Assembly (NCBI GenBank): GCA_031373785.1
Contig: JANMNE010000064.1
Location: 1 to 15,534, forward strand
DNA: 15,534 nucleotides
Origin: JAENVT01 sp031373785
GTDB lineage: Bacteria > Actinomycetota > Acidimicrobiia > Acidimicrobiales > Ilumatobacteraceae
Direction of reading: 5' to 3'
Of this stretch, positions 1 to 5,921 are shown piece after piece (position 1 is the first letter of the stretch; every line of letters starts with the position of its first letter). The notes beneath the pieces were generated by a model. The model did no database searches. It saw only the letters and a program-made list of their open reading frames with translations, and had not been told where the DNA came from. Made by a program: the position numbers and the translations under genes.

Positions 1-1
1 G

Positions 2-1333
2 TTGTTCGGTCGCTGCGTCAGCATCAACGAGGCGTTGTACCTCGGCACGTTCAGCCGCGCCGGTGGACTGATGATGGGTGCCGCGTTCGCGATGGTGTGG
101 CGACCGATGGCGTTGATGCGCGGCAGGGTGCGCAACAAGGCCCGGCAACTCGATCTGCTGGCGCTCCTCGGCCTCGCCTTGCTTGGCCTCCTGGTGTGGA
201 AGCTCACGCTGTCGGGTGACGGTCACTCGACCGGAATCCGATTCAACCCATGGCTGTTTCGCGGCGGGTTCTTCCTGACCGGCCTGGCGACGCTGATGGT
301 GATCGCCGCGGTGACACACCAGCGGGCGATGATGGGCCGGCTGTTGGGCAACCGGATCTTCAACTACATCGGCACCCGCAGCTACGGCATGTACCTGTAC
401 CACTGGCCGATCTATCAGATCATCCGCGGTCAGGCCGGCGTGCCGATGACGAAGACGCAGTGGCTGCTGGCGATGGCGATCACGCTGCCGATCACCGAGG
501 CCAGCTTCCGCTTCATCGAGACCCCCATCCGGCAAGGCCGGCTGGGCGAATGGCTGCGCGGCGATCGACGGCCGCGCACCGCTGCGGCGTACAAGCGGCG
601 CCAACGCGTCGCCGGGTTCGGGATCGTCAGCGCCGCGCTCGTCGGTTTTGCCGGCGTCAGCATCGCGATGGCCGACAACCAATGCGTCGGCCAGGTCGAG
701 TGCGACAGTCAGGCCGGTCGCGGTGTGGTGGTGAACGTGGTCGCGACCGACGCTCCGGCGACGGTGCAGCCGTCGATCGCCAGCAGCATTGCGGCGAGCG
801 TGCTACCCGGCCAGACGGTCCCGCCGCCACCTCCCTCGAGCGCGCCGCCGACCACCGTGTTGCAAGACATCCCGATCCTCGCCCTCGGAGAATCGGTGAT
901 GCTGGGTGCCGCGCAGGTGCTCGAGGCGCGCGGCATCAAGACCATCGCCGAAGTGTCGAAAGGGCCCGACTGGGAGCTCGAGCAGCTCAACATCGCCAAG
1001 ACGAAGTACAACATCAAGTTGGGTGTGGTGATCCAGCTCGGCACCAACGGCACCGTCACCCGCGAGCAGTACGACGCGATCCTCAAGGAACTGACCGGTG
1101 TGCCGCGTGTCGTGATGCTGACCGTCAGGGCATCGAGGCCGTGGATCGAAGGAAACAACGCGATCATCCGCGCCTTGCCCGAGAGCTATCCGAACGTCGT
1201 CGTGCTCGACTGGGAGGCCCGTGCCGCCGAGATCGCCGACCACCTCTCCAACGATGGGATTCACCTCAGCGACGACATGGCAAAGACCTTCTACCGCGAC
1301 ATCGTCCTGCAGGCGCTCGGTCTGCCGACCTGA
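2..1333 (+). CDS. Acyltransferase-3 family membrane protein with C-terminal SGNH domain (5' partial)
   Basis: This is the C-terminal 443 codons of an OafA/YrhL-like protein; the reading frame is open at the left edge, so the true start lies outside the window. The first 180 or so residues hold hydrophobic helices and the motif SYGMYLYHWPIY, typical of the acyltransferase-3 membrane domain, ending in the conserved FRFIETPIR. A basic stretch and one more membrane helix (about residues 205-224) follow, then a Pro/Thr/Ser-rich linker (about 240-285) and an extracytoplasmic SGNH-hydrolase-like domain. Its blocks are GESVMLGA (nucleophile Ser, codon 893-895), LGTNG, and NDGIHLS with the Asp/His pair. 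Such proteins O-acylate envelope polysaccharide or peptidoglycan; the substrate here cannot be told. Oddity: the first SGNH block normally reads GDS but here is GES. The family call is firm; the role is inferred. Confidence 0.9.
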   Translation: MFGRCVSINEALYLGTFSRAGGLMMGAAFAMVWRPMALMRGRVRNKARQLDLLALLGLALLGLLVWKLTLSGDGHSTGIRFNPWLFRGGFFLTGLATLMVIAAVTHQRAMMGRLLGNRIFNYIGTRSYGMYLYHWPIYQIIRGQAGVPMTKTQWLLAMAITLPITEASFRFIETPIRQGRLGEWLRGDRRPRTAAAYKRRQRVAGFGIVSAALVGFAGVSIAMADNQCVGQVECDSQAGRGVVVNVVATDAPATVQPSIASSIAASVLPGQTVPPPPPSSAPPTTVLQDIPILALGESVMLGAAQVLEARGIKTIAEVSKGPDWELEQLNIAKTKYNIKLGVVIQLGTNGTVTREQYDAILKELTGVPRVVMLTVRASRPWIEGNNAIIRALPESYPNVVVLDWEARAAEIADHLSNDGIHLSDDMAKTFYRDIVLQALGLPT

Positions 1334-1362
1334 CCGGTTTTCGGTCCACGCGACCTGCGACC

Positions 1363-1375
1363 TACGCTCGCTCGC
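1363..1375 (+). promoter_or_regulatory. Putative leaderless promoter of mdh (-10 box)
   Basis: The hexamer TACGCT (1363-1368) fits the actinobacterial -10 pattern TANNNT and ends 7 nt before the mdh ATG, so transcription would start at or next to the start codon. No Shine-Dalgarno sequence is visible between it and the ATG, and no convincing -35 box. The same hexamer at the same spacing precedes the purine nucleoside phosphorylase gene on the other strand. Confidence 0.5.
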
Positions 1376-2362
1376 ATGACTACACCTGTTCGCGTTGCCG
1401 TCACCGGAGCTGCCGGTCAGATCGGCTACAGCCTGCTGTTCCGCATCGCCTCCGGCTCGATGCTGGGGCCGGACACCCCCGTGATCCTCCAGCTGCTGGA
1501 GATCACCCCCGCACTCGGGGCCCTCGGTGGCGTGAAGATGGAGCTCGACGACTGCGCGTTCCCGTTGCTGGCCGATGTGGTGTGCACCGACGATGCCCAC
1601 GTCGCGTTCGGTGACGCCGACGTCGCCCTGCTGGTCGGGGCGATGCCGCGCAAGGCCGGCATGGAGCGCAGCGATCTGCTGAGTGCCAATGGAGGGATCT
1701 TCAAGCCGCAGGGCGCGGCACTGAGCAAGAGTGCCAAGAAGGACGTCAAGATTCTCATCGTCGGCAACCCGGCCAACACCAATGCGCTGATCGCCAAGCG
1801 CAACGCTCCCGACCTCGACCCGGGGCGGTTCACGGCGATGACCCGCCTCGACCACAACCGGGCGATCAGCCAGCTGGCTGTCAAGACGGGAACGACGGTC
1901 AACGACGTGACCAACATGACCATCTGGGGCAATCACTCGGCGACGCAGTACCCCGACCTGTTCCATGCCAAGGTCTCCGGCAAGAACGCCTACGAGTTGG
2001 TCAACGACCACGCCTGGGTCGACGGCACCTATATCCCCACGGTGGCCAAGCGGGGCGCCGCGATCATCGAGGCCCGCGGCGCATCGTCGGCCGCGTCTGC
2101 CGCGAACGCTGCGGTCGACCACATCCGCACATGGACGCAGGGCACCGCAGAAGGTGACTGGGTGTCGATGGCGATTCCGTCCGACGGCTCGTACGGCGTT
2201 GCCGAAGGCCTGATCTCGTCGTTCCCCTGCGTCTGCAAGGGCGGGGTGTACTCGATCGTGCAGGGCCTCGACATCGACGACTACTCGCGCGCCAAGATCG
2301 ACGCCTCCGTCGCCGAGCTCGCCGAAGAGCGCGACGCGGTGAAGGAACTGGGTCTGATCTAG
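1376..2362 (+). CDS. mdh: Malate dehydrogenase
   Basis: This 328-residue cytoplasmic enzyme interconverts malate and oxaloacetate with NAD(H) in the TCA cycle. The N-terminal Rossmann motif is TGAAGQIGY (residues 10-18). Substrate and catalytic residues are visible: Arg92 and Arg98 in MPRKAGMERSDLL, Asn131 in VGNPANTNAL, Asp159 and Arg162 in RLDHNRA, and catalytic His187 in IWGNHSATQYPD. The length and the NPANTNAL and IWGNHS motifs fit the cytosolic-type (type 2) MDH family, not the LDH-like bacterial type. The ATG at 1376 places the Rossmann glycines at the expected distance from the N terminus. It lies 42 bp after the acyltransferase stop, with its own TANNNT box, so it is probably transcribed separately. 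Together with sdhCAB 9.6 kb downstream it gives two consecutive TCA-region functions in this window. Confidence 0.97.
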   Translation: MTTPVRVAVTGAAGQIGYSLLFRIASGSMLGPDTPVILQLLEITPALGALGGVKMELDDCAFPLLADVVCTDDAHVAFGDADVALLVGAMPRKAGMERSDLLSANGGIFKPQGAALSKSAKKDVKILIVGNPANTNALIAKRNAPDLDPGRFTAMTRLDHNRAISQLAVKTGTTVNDVTNMTIWGNHSATQYPDLFHAKVSGKNAYELVNDHAWVDGTYIPTVAKRGAAIIEARGASSAASAANAAVDHIRTWTQGTAEGDWVSMAIPSDGSYGVAEGLISSFPCVCKGGVYSIVQGLDIDDYSRAKIDASVAELAEERDAVKELGLI

Positions 2363-2405
2363 TCGTGCCGCCGAGCCAGTCTTTGCCGCATCTTCGCCGA
2401 GAACT

Positions 2406-2431
2406 GTAGCACTTGTGCTACCATTGGTGGA
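2406..2431 (+). promoter_or_regulatory. Toxin-antitoxin promoter and palindromic operator
   Basis: A perfect inverted repeat, GTAGCAC-TT-GTGCTAC (2406-2421), overlaps a -10-like box TACCAT (2419-2424) that ends 7 nt before the antitoxin ATG. Phd/YefM antitoxins bind palindromes at their own promoter and repress it, more strongly with toxin bound. A dyad sitting on the -10 box directly upstream of the antitoxin gene fits that role. The palindrome is seen directly; its use as an operator is inferred. Confidence 0.7.
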
Positions 2432-2695
2432 ATGACCACCGTGGGCCTCCGAGAGCTCCGTCAGGATGCATCTGACCTCGTGCGACGGGTCGAGGATGGA
2501 GAGGAGATCGAGATCACGGTTGCTGGCCGTCTCGCCGCTCGTTTGGTCCCCGCCGCTCCTCGACGATGGCAGAGATGGGCCGACATCGCAGACCTGTTCG
2601 GCGGCCGACCCGACCCAGACTGGGACCGCGACCGCGACCTGATAGATCAGTCCTTGGCGAACCCGTGGGAGCGCGACGATGAAGGCAATTCTTGA
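2432..2695 (+). CDS. Phd/YefM-family antitoxin of a type II toxin-antitoxin pair
   Basis: This 87-residue protein starts VGLRELRQDASDLVRRVEDG and continues with EIEITVAGRLAARLVP. That is the standard Phd/YefM N-terminal DNA-binding and dimerisation fold, in which the GR..A.LVP strand is conserved. The C-terminal half (about 45-87) is rich in Asp, Arg and Trp and is probably the flexible segment that wraps and neutralises the toxin. The reading frame overlaps the toxin start by 17 nt, the usual translational coupling of these modules. The start at 2432 is supported by the upstream TACCAT box and palindrome; there is no clear Shine-Dalgarno sequence. Such antitoxins paired with PIN toxins are often annotated VapB even when the fold is Phd-like. 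Confidence 0.92.
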   Translation: MTTVGLRELRQDASDLVRRVEDGEEIEITVAGRLAARLVPAAPRRWQRWADIADLFGGRPDPDWDRDRDLIDQSLANPWERDDEGNS

Positions 2696-3059
2696 TACCA
2701 GCGTGTTACTCGCCACTGATGTCGCCGAGCTGGAGGGCGAACTTGCGATCAGTGCCGTCTCACTGGCCGAGTTGCATTTCGGCGTACTCGTCACAGCTGA
2801 CGCGGCTATCCGGGCCGAACGACTTCGAAGGCTCACGGACCTCCAACGCAACTTCGATGCGTTACCGGTCGACGACGAGGTGGCGGCCAGTTATGGGCAA
2901 CTTGCTGCCGCAGTCGCCAGCCGCGGCCGCCAACCGCGCTCGCGGGTGATGGACCTGTTGATCGCGGCGACAGCGCACGCCCACGCTGCCCGCCTGTACA
3001 CCCGCAACGCCGCAGACCTCGTCGGGATCGAGCACCTCATCGACATCGTTGCGGCATGA
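2679..3059 (+). CDS. vapC: PIN-domain ribonuclease toxin (VapC family)
   Basis: This 126-residue protein is the expected size for a VapC toxin, a Mg2+-dependent ribonuclease that typically cuts tRNA or rRNA and halts translation unless bound by its antitoxin. The PIN active-site acids are all present: Asp6 in ILDTSVLL, Glu31 in VSLAELHFG, Asp92 in RVMDLLIAATA and Asp113 in TRNAADL. The module therefore looks intact. The ATG lies inside the last codons of the antitoxin gene (17-nt overlap). The module sits between housekeeping genes with no visible integrase or insertion sequence. By eye its codon use is somewhat less GC-rich than its neighbours', which would fit horizontal gain, but this was not calculated. 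Confidence 0.94.
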   Translation: MKAILDTSVLLATDVAELEGELAISAVSLAELHFGVLVTADAAIRAERLRRLTDLQRNFDALPVDDEVAASYGQLAAAVASRGRQPRSRVMDLLIAATAHAHAARLYTRNAADLVGIEHLIDIVAA

Positions 3060-3078
3060 GATTCGAACCCAATGCGAA

Positions 3079-3102
3079 ATCGAGCGATTTGATCGGCTCG
3101 AT
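3079..3102 (+). terminator. Possible hairpin after the toxin gene
   Basis: The inverted repeat ATCGAGC (3079-3085) / GCTCGAT (3096-3102), with a 10-nt loop, begins 19 nt after the toxin stop codon. An overlapping 14-nt palindrome AAATCG-AG-CGATTT (3077-3090) could form a competing structure. There is no U-tract, so this is only a weak intrinsic-terminator candidate. The rest of the 193-bp convergent gap (3060-3252) shows one imperfect hairpin at 3216-3240 (GGTGA / TCACC) near the end of the facing gene, and no ORF I would support. Confidence 0.35.
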
Positions 3103-3252
3103 AACCACCGAGAACAACGGCACAGATTCGCCGGCACCTACTATCGCGTGACGAGCGCCGAACGAAGCCTCTGCCGCTCGAGACATCACACCGGACACGA
3201 ACGCACGCGGCGCACGGTGAACGTTGCCGAACGCGTCACCAGTCGGCGGAGA

Positions 3253-3978
3253 TCAGGTCAGGTCGGCGACGGCGACGGCGCAGGCCACGATCATCATCTT
3301 GTCGACGCCACGCTGCAGGTCCTCGTCGGAGATGCGCTGCGAGGTGCCCTCCTCGGCGGCGATCAGATCGCTGATCGTCACCATGCACAGCGTCTCGATG
3401 TGGTGAATGGCGCCCAAGGTGTACAGCACCGCGGCCTCCATCTCGACCGCGAGATGACCACGCTCTTTCCAGTGCTGCCTCATGTTGGGGCGGGGATCGT
3501 AGAAGAGCGCGCTCGACACGATGGGGCCGACGTGCACCGTTGCACCGCCGGCGCGCGACAGCTCGACGCTGGACTCGATCAACGACCATGACGCGGTCGG
3601 CGCGTGGGGTTCGCCGTTGGTGAGGTGACCGACGATCGGGTCGTCGGCGGTGGCGCTGAGCCCGATGACAGTGTCGCCCATCTGCAACCCGTCGGCCAGC
3701 CCGCCGGCGGTGCCGACCCGGATGATCCGTGTCGCGCCGAGTTGGATCAGCTCGCTGTAGTAGATCGCCGCGCTGGCGCAACCCATGCCGACGGACTGCA
3801 CGCTGATCGGCTTGCCCTTGAAGGTGCCGGTGTACCCCAACATGCCGCGCTCCTCGTTGACGCAGCGGGCCCCCGGGTCGAAGAACGTCTGGGCGATGTA
3901 CGTGGCTCGGCGGGGGTCGCCGGGAACCAGCACCGCAGGGGCGTAGTCGGAGGCCTCGGCGCGGAGGTGAACGGGCAT
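3253..3978 (-). CDS. deoD: DeoD-type purine nucleoside phosphorylase
   Basis: This 241-residue cytoplasmic enzyme of purine salvage cleaves purine (deoxy)nucleosides with phosphate, giving the free base and (deoxy)ribose-1-phosphate. From this ATG, His4, the phosphate-loop VPGDPRRA with Arg24, and NEERGMLGYTG fall at the positions known for the hexameric E. coli-type enzyme, which fixes the start. Further motifs are RVGTAGGL, the nucleoside-binding VEMEAA, and VTISDLI with the catalytic Asp. A longer in-frame opening to 4074 would run into the upstream glycosylase gene and is rejected. A TACGCT box lies 7 nt before the ATG. A GGAGG also sits there but is too close to the start (1-2 nt) to work normally. 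It follows the glycosylase gene on the same strand after 38 nt. A related uridine phosphorylase specificity cannot be fully excluded. Confidence 0.92.
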   Translation of the reverse strand: MPVHLRAEASDYAPAVLVPGDPRRATYIAQTFFDPGARCVNEERGMLGYTGTFKGKPISVQSVGMGCASAAIYYSELIQLGATRIIRVGTAGGLADGLQMGDTVIGLSATADDPIVGHLTNGEPHAPTASWSLIESSVELSRAGGATVHVGPIVSSALFYDPRPNMRQHWKERGHLAVEMEAAVLYTLGAIHHIETLCMVTISDLIAAEEGTSQRISDEDLQRGVDKMMIVACAVAVADLT

Positions 3979-3991
3979 TCCTCCGAGCGTA
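3979..3991 (-). promoter_or_regulatory. Putative leaderless promoter of the phosphorylase gene
   Basis: On the minus strand TACGCT (3991-3986) is followed by 7 nt and the ATG at 3978. This is the same box and spacing as at mdh. It would give the phosphorylase its own leaderless transcript even though it lies downstream of, and probably also within, the SCP2-glycosylase operon. No -35 consensus is evident. Confidence 0.45.
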
Positions 3992-4016
3992 TAGCGGTAC
4001 GACTGTTCGGCGCCGG

Positions 4017-4853
4017 TTACTTGAGAAAGCGCGACGTGGTGTTGTCGGCCAGCACCTTGCCCCCCGTCTGACACGTCGGGCAGTACGCCACCGTGTAGCC
4101 GCTGTACGAGACGGATCGGATCGTGTCACCGCATGCGGGACAGGCCTCGCCGACGCGGCCGTGAACGCGGCCGGGTCGATCCTTCGACGAGCTCATGTCG
4201 GGGCGCGTTCGTTCGTAGGTCAGACCTTCGTCGACGGCCACGTGGATCGCCGTGACGATCAGCTCGGCGCCGGCGGCACCGAGCTTGCCCGTCATCGCGA
4301 ACGGCGAGATCTTGGCGCGATGGCAGATCTCGTTGGCCAACATGCGGCCGAGCCCGGCGATCTGGTGTTGATCGCGCAGGTAGCCGTGGATGCGCATGTT
4401 GGTCGTCGCGAACGCGGCCGCCAGCGCGGCCGGTGCTCTGTCGAGCGCCTCCGGCCCCAGCCGGTCGAGCGGTGGACCGTCGATGGCGTCGTTGGCGATG
4501 CACCAGACCCCGGCTCGACGCTCGGTTCCCGCCTCGGTCAGCAGCAACGCCGGGCCCTCGGTGAAGACGAACCGGGCTTGCCCGTTGCGTGGTTTGAGTG
4601 ACTGCTTGTCGTCGACCAGCAGCCGCCCACCTTGCATGAGGTGCACCACGAAGGTCACCGGCTCGAACCGCAGCAGCAGGTACTTGCCGCGCCGACCGAC
4701 CGTCTGCAGCGCCAGCCCGTAGGCGACCTCTGGTCGCGGGACGGCAGTCTTCAGCGCGGTGAATGTCAGCGGCGCGAACTTGGCCAGGACGTGTCCGGAG
4801 AACTGCGCGGTCAGCCGCTCGGCGTGGGCTTGAACCTCGGGTAGCTCGGGCAC
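4017..4853 (-). CDS. Fpg/Nei-family DNA glycosylase/AP lyase
   Basis: This 278-residue base-excision-repair enzyme of the Fpg/Nei family removes oxidised bases and nicks the resulting abasic site. The N terminus PELPEV exposes Pro2 (Schiff-base nucleophile) and Glu3 after Met removal. Lys57 in GRRGKYLLL matches the catalytic-domain lysine. GLGRMLANEICHRAKISPF is the helix-two-turn-helix region. The C-terminal zinc finger is Cys238-X2-Cys241-X16-Cys258-X2-Cys261. Two things differ from classical Fpg. The usual Arg in the zinc-finger hairpin (GR[ST]) is replaced by Tyr253 in SGYTVAYC, and about 17 residues follow the last Cys. Whether it acts as Fpg (8-oxoguanine) or Nei (oxidised pyrimidines) is therefore open. 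The GTG start is fixed by the obligatory MPELPE; it lies 9 nt after the SCP2 stop codon with no Shine-Dalgarno sequence, suggesting coupled translation. Confidence 0.93.
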   Translation of the reverse strand: MPELPEVQAHAERLTAQFSGHVLAKFAPLTFTALKTAVPRPEVAYGLALQTVGRRGKYLLLRFEPVTFVVHLMQGGRLLVDDKQSLKPRNGQARFVFTEGPALLLTEAGTERRAGVWCIANDAIDGPPLDRLGPEALDRAPAALAAAFATTNMRIHGYLRDQHQIAGLGRMLANEICHRAKISPFAMTGKLGAAGAELIVTAIHVAVDEGLTYERTRPDMSSSKDRPGRVHGRVGEACPACGDTIRSVSYSGYTVAYCPTCQTGGKVLADNTTSRFLK

Positions 4854-4862
4854 AGCGGTGGC

Positions 4863-5255
4863 TCAGCGGTACTCGGTCTGTCCGCGAACCGAGGTGAACA
4901 CGGCGTCGAGCGCGGCGAACACGGGTTGCGATTCGATCAGCTTCTGCTGGTTGCCCGTGAGCCGGATCAGGCCTTTGATGAAGGCTTCCTGCGCGTTCAG
5001 TTCCCCGGTGGCGACGGCCGCAGCGGTCGCCCACGACTGCTCCAAGCGCACGTCCTCGGCCTCGGCCGGGCCGGCGCCGAACGACGCCGTGCCACCGCCG
5101 AGACGCAGGTGGTAGATCACGTTGCCCTCGGGCCCGTCGGTCACGACCTGGGTGACGCCGATCTGGTGGGTATCGGCGAGCGCGGCCAGGGCGGCGCTCT
5201 TGGCGACCTCCTGCGACAATGCATCGATCCAGGCGAGACTGAGATAGCGGACCAC
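4863..5255 (-). CDS. SCP2 sterol-carrier-domain protein
   Basis: This 130-residue single-domain protein resembles the actinobacterial SCP2-like family: an N-terminal WIDALSQEV helix, a beta-rich core (GVTQVVTD, VIYHLRL, ASFGAG), then DVRLEQSWATAAAVATGELNAQEAFIKGLIRLTGN, where the family has its loading helix and KG-(hydrophobic)-(RK)-G/TGN motif. SCP2 domains bind lipids or acyl-CoA-like ligands in a hydrophobic pocket; no ligand can be assigned here. The start is a GTG at 5255; no better in-frame start is visible. It is the first gene of a minus-strand group with the DNA glycosylase and the purine nucleoside phosphorylase. Only 24 bp separate it from the divergent gene at 5280, so their promoters must overlap each other or the coding ends. 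Confidence 0.8.
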   Translation of the reverse strand: MVRYLSLAWIDALSQEVAKSAALAALADTHQIGVTQVVTDGPEGNVIYHLRLGGGTASFGAGPAEAEDVRLEQSWATAAAVATGELNAQEAFIKGLIRLTGNQQKLIESQPVFAALDAVFTSVRGQTEYR

Positions 5256-5279
5256 GGCCGCCTAGTCTGCCGGATCGAG
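5256..5279. promoter_or_regulatory. Very short divergent promoter region
   Basis: Only 24 bp lie between the GTG of the SCP2 gene (-) and the ATG at 5280 (+). On the plus strand TAGTCT (5263-5268) ends 11 nt before that ATG and could be its -10 box. Any -35 contact would then fall inside the SCP2 gene. No equally good box is seen for the minus strand, where the nearest candidate is only AGACTA or TAGGCG. Shared or mutually exclusive transcription is likely, by inference from spacing. Confidence 0.35.
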
Positions 5280-5921
5280 ATGCTGTTCGCTGCCGCCGAC
5301 GAGGCTCGTCACCCCGATGTAGCCGTCGAAGCGTGGTGGTGGTGGGGGTGGAACGTCGGTGCCACCGCAGGGCTGTTCGTCGGGTTGGAGCTGCGCGGGC
5401 GACGCTATGACTACTGGGCGGGTCTGGTGCGCCGGGGCGAGCCGTACCTCTACGTCGAGGAACTCGACGGAACCGGGCTGCGCGACGGGTTGGAGATCAA
5501 GCCGACGGAGATGTGGGCCGACCATGCCTGCGACCTTCCGTTCCGGCAATGGAGCATCGGCAACGAGGCGCACGGCGTGCTGCTGGATGACCCGACGGAG
5601 GCGTGGCGCCGGGCATTCGGGTCGCCGGTGCCGGTGACCCTCGACGTCGAGTGGGGAGCGGTGGACGACCCGACCGCGATCGCTCACGGATACGAACAGA
5701 CCGGCGACGTCGATGCCCGCCTCGAGCTGACCGAAGGGGTGTTCGAGCTCGTCGGCCCTGGCCATCGCGTGCACGTGTGGGGCGCGTCGTACCGTCCGCA
5801 GGCCATGGCAATGCCCGTCGACTCGGTTGGTCTGCGGGCGCCGTATCGCCGAAGCGATGGGGTGCACGTGGACCAGGTGCTCACCCCGACGGGTTGGCTC
5901 GGGCGTACTGTCGGCACATGA
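5280..5921 (+). CDS. Uncharacterised protein, possibly lipocalin/AttH-like beta-barrel
   Basis: This 213-residue protein was not recognised with certainty. It is rich in Trp and Tyr (AWWWWGWN near residue 20) and appears to be mostly beta-strand: ATAGLFVGLELRG, YDYWAGLVRRG, PYLYVEELDG, VPVTLDVEWGAV. The segment AHGYEQTGDVDARLEL...FELVGPGHRVHVWG recalls the GYEQ-G-x-V-x-G ... G-x-G-x-RDHSWG signature of AttH/CrtC-like lipocalin-fold proteins (DUF7064-type), with HVWG in place of HSWG. That assignment is inference from memory of the pattern. There is no signal peptide or membrane segment, so it is probably cytoplasmic. The ATG at 5280 is the first sensible start after the divergent SCP2 gene. 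Its stop codon overlaps the ATG of the DUF3097 gene as ATGA (5918-5921), so the two are co-translated. A link to lipid handling with the adjacent SCP2 protein is possible but unproven. Confidence 0.8.
   Translation: MLFAAADEARHPDVAVEAWWWWGWNVGATAGLFVGLELRGRRYDYWAGLVRRGEPYLYVEELDGTGLRDGLEIKPTEMWADHACDLPFRQWSIGNEAHGVLLDDPTEAWRRAFGSPVPVTLDVEWGAVDDPTAIAHGYEQTGDVDARLELTEGVFELVGPGHRVHVWGASYRPQAMAMPVDSVGLRAPYRRSDGVHVDQVLTPTGWLGRTVGT

Noticed and set aside
803..2851. Long minus-strand open frame (682 codons) opposite the acyltransferase and mdh genes
   Set aside because: It is a frame shadow in high-GC DNA: its translation has no recognisable motifs and it runs antisense to the clearly conserved malate dehydrogenase.
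3979..4074. Longer N terminus for the purine nucleoside phosphorylase (start at 4074)
   Set aside because: It would overlap the end of the glycosylase gene and shift His4 and Arg24 from their conserved numbering; the ATG at 3978 also has a TANNNT box 7 nt upstream.
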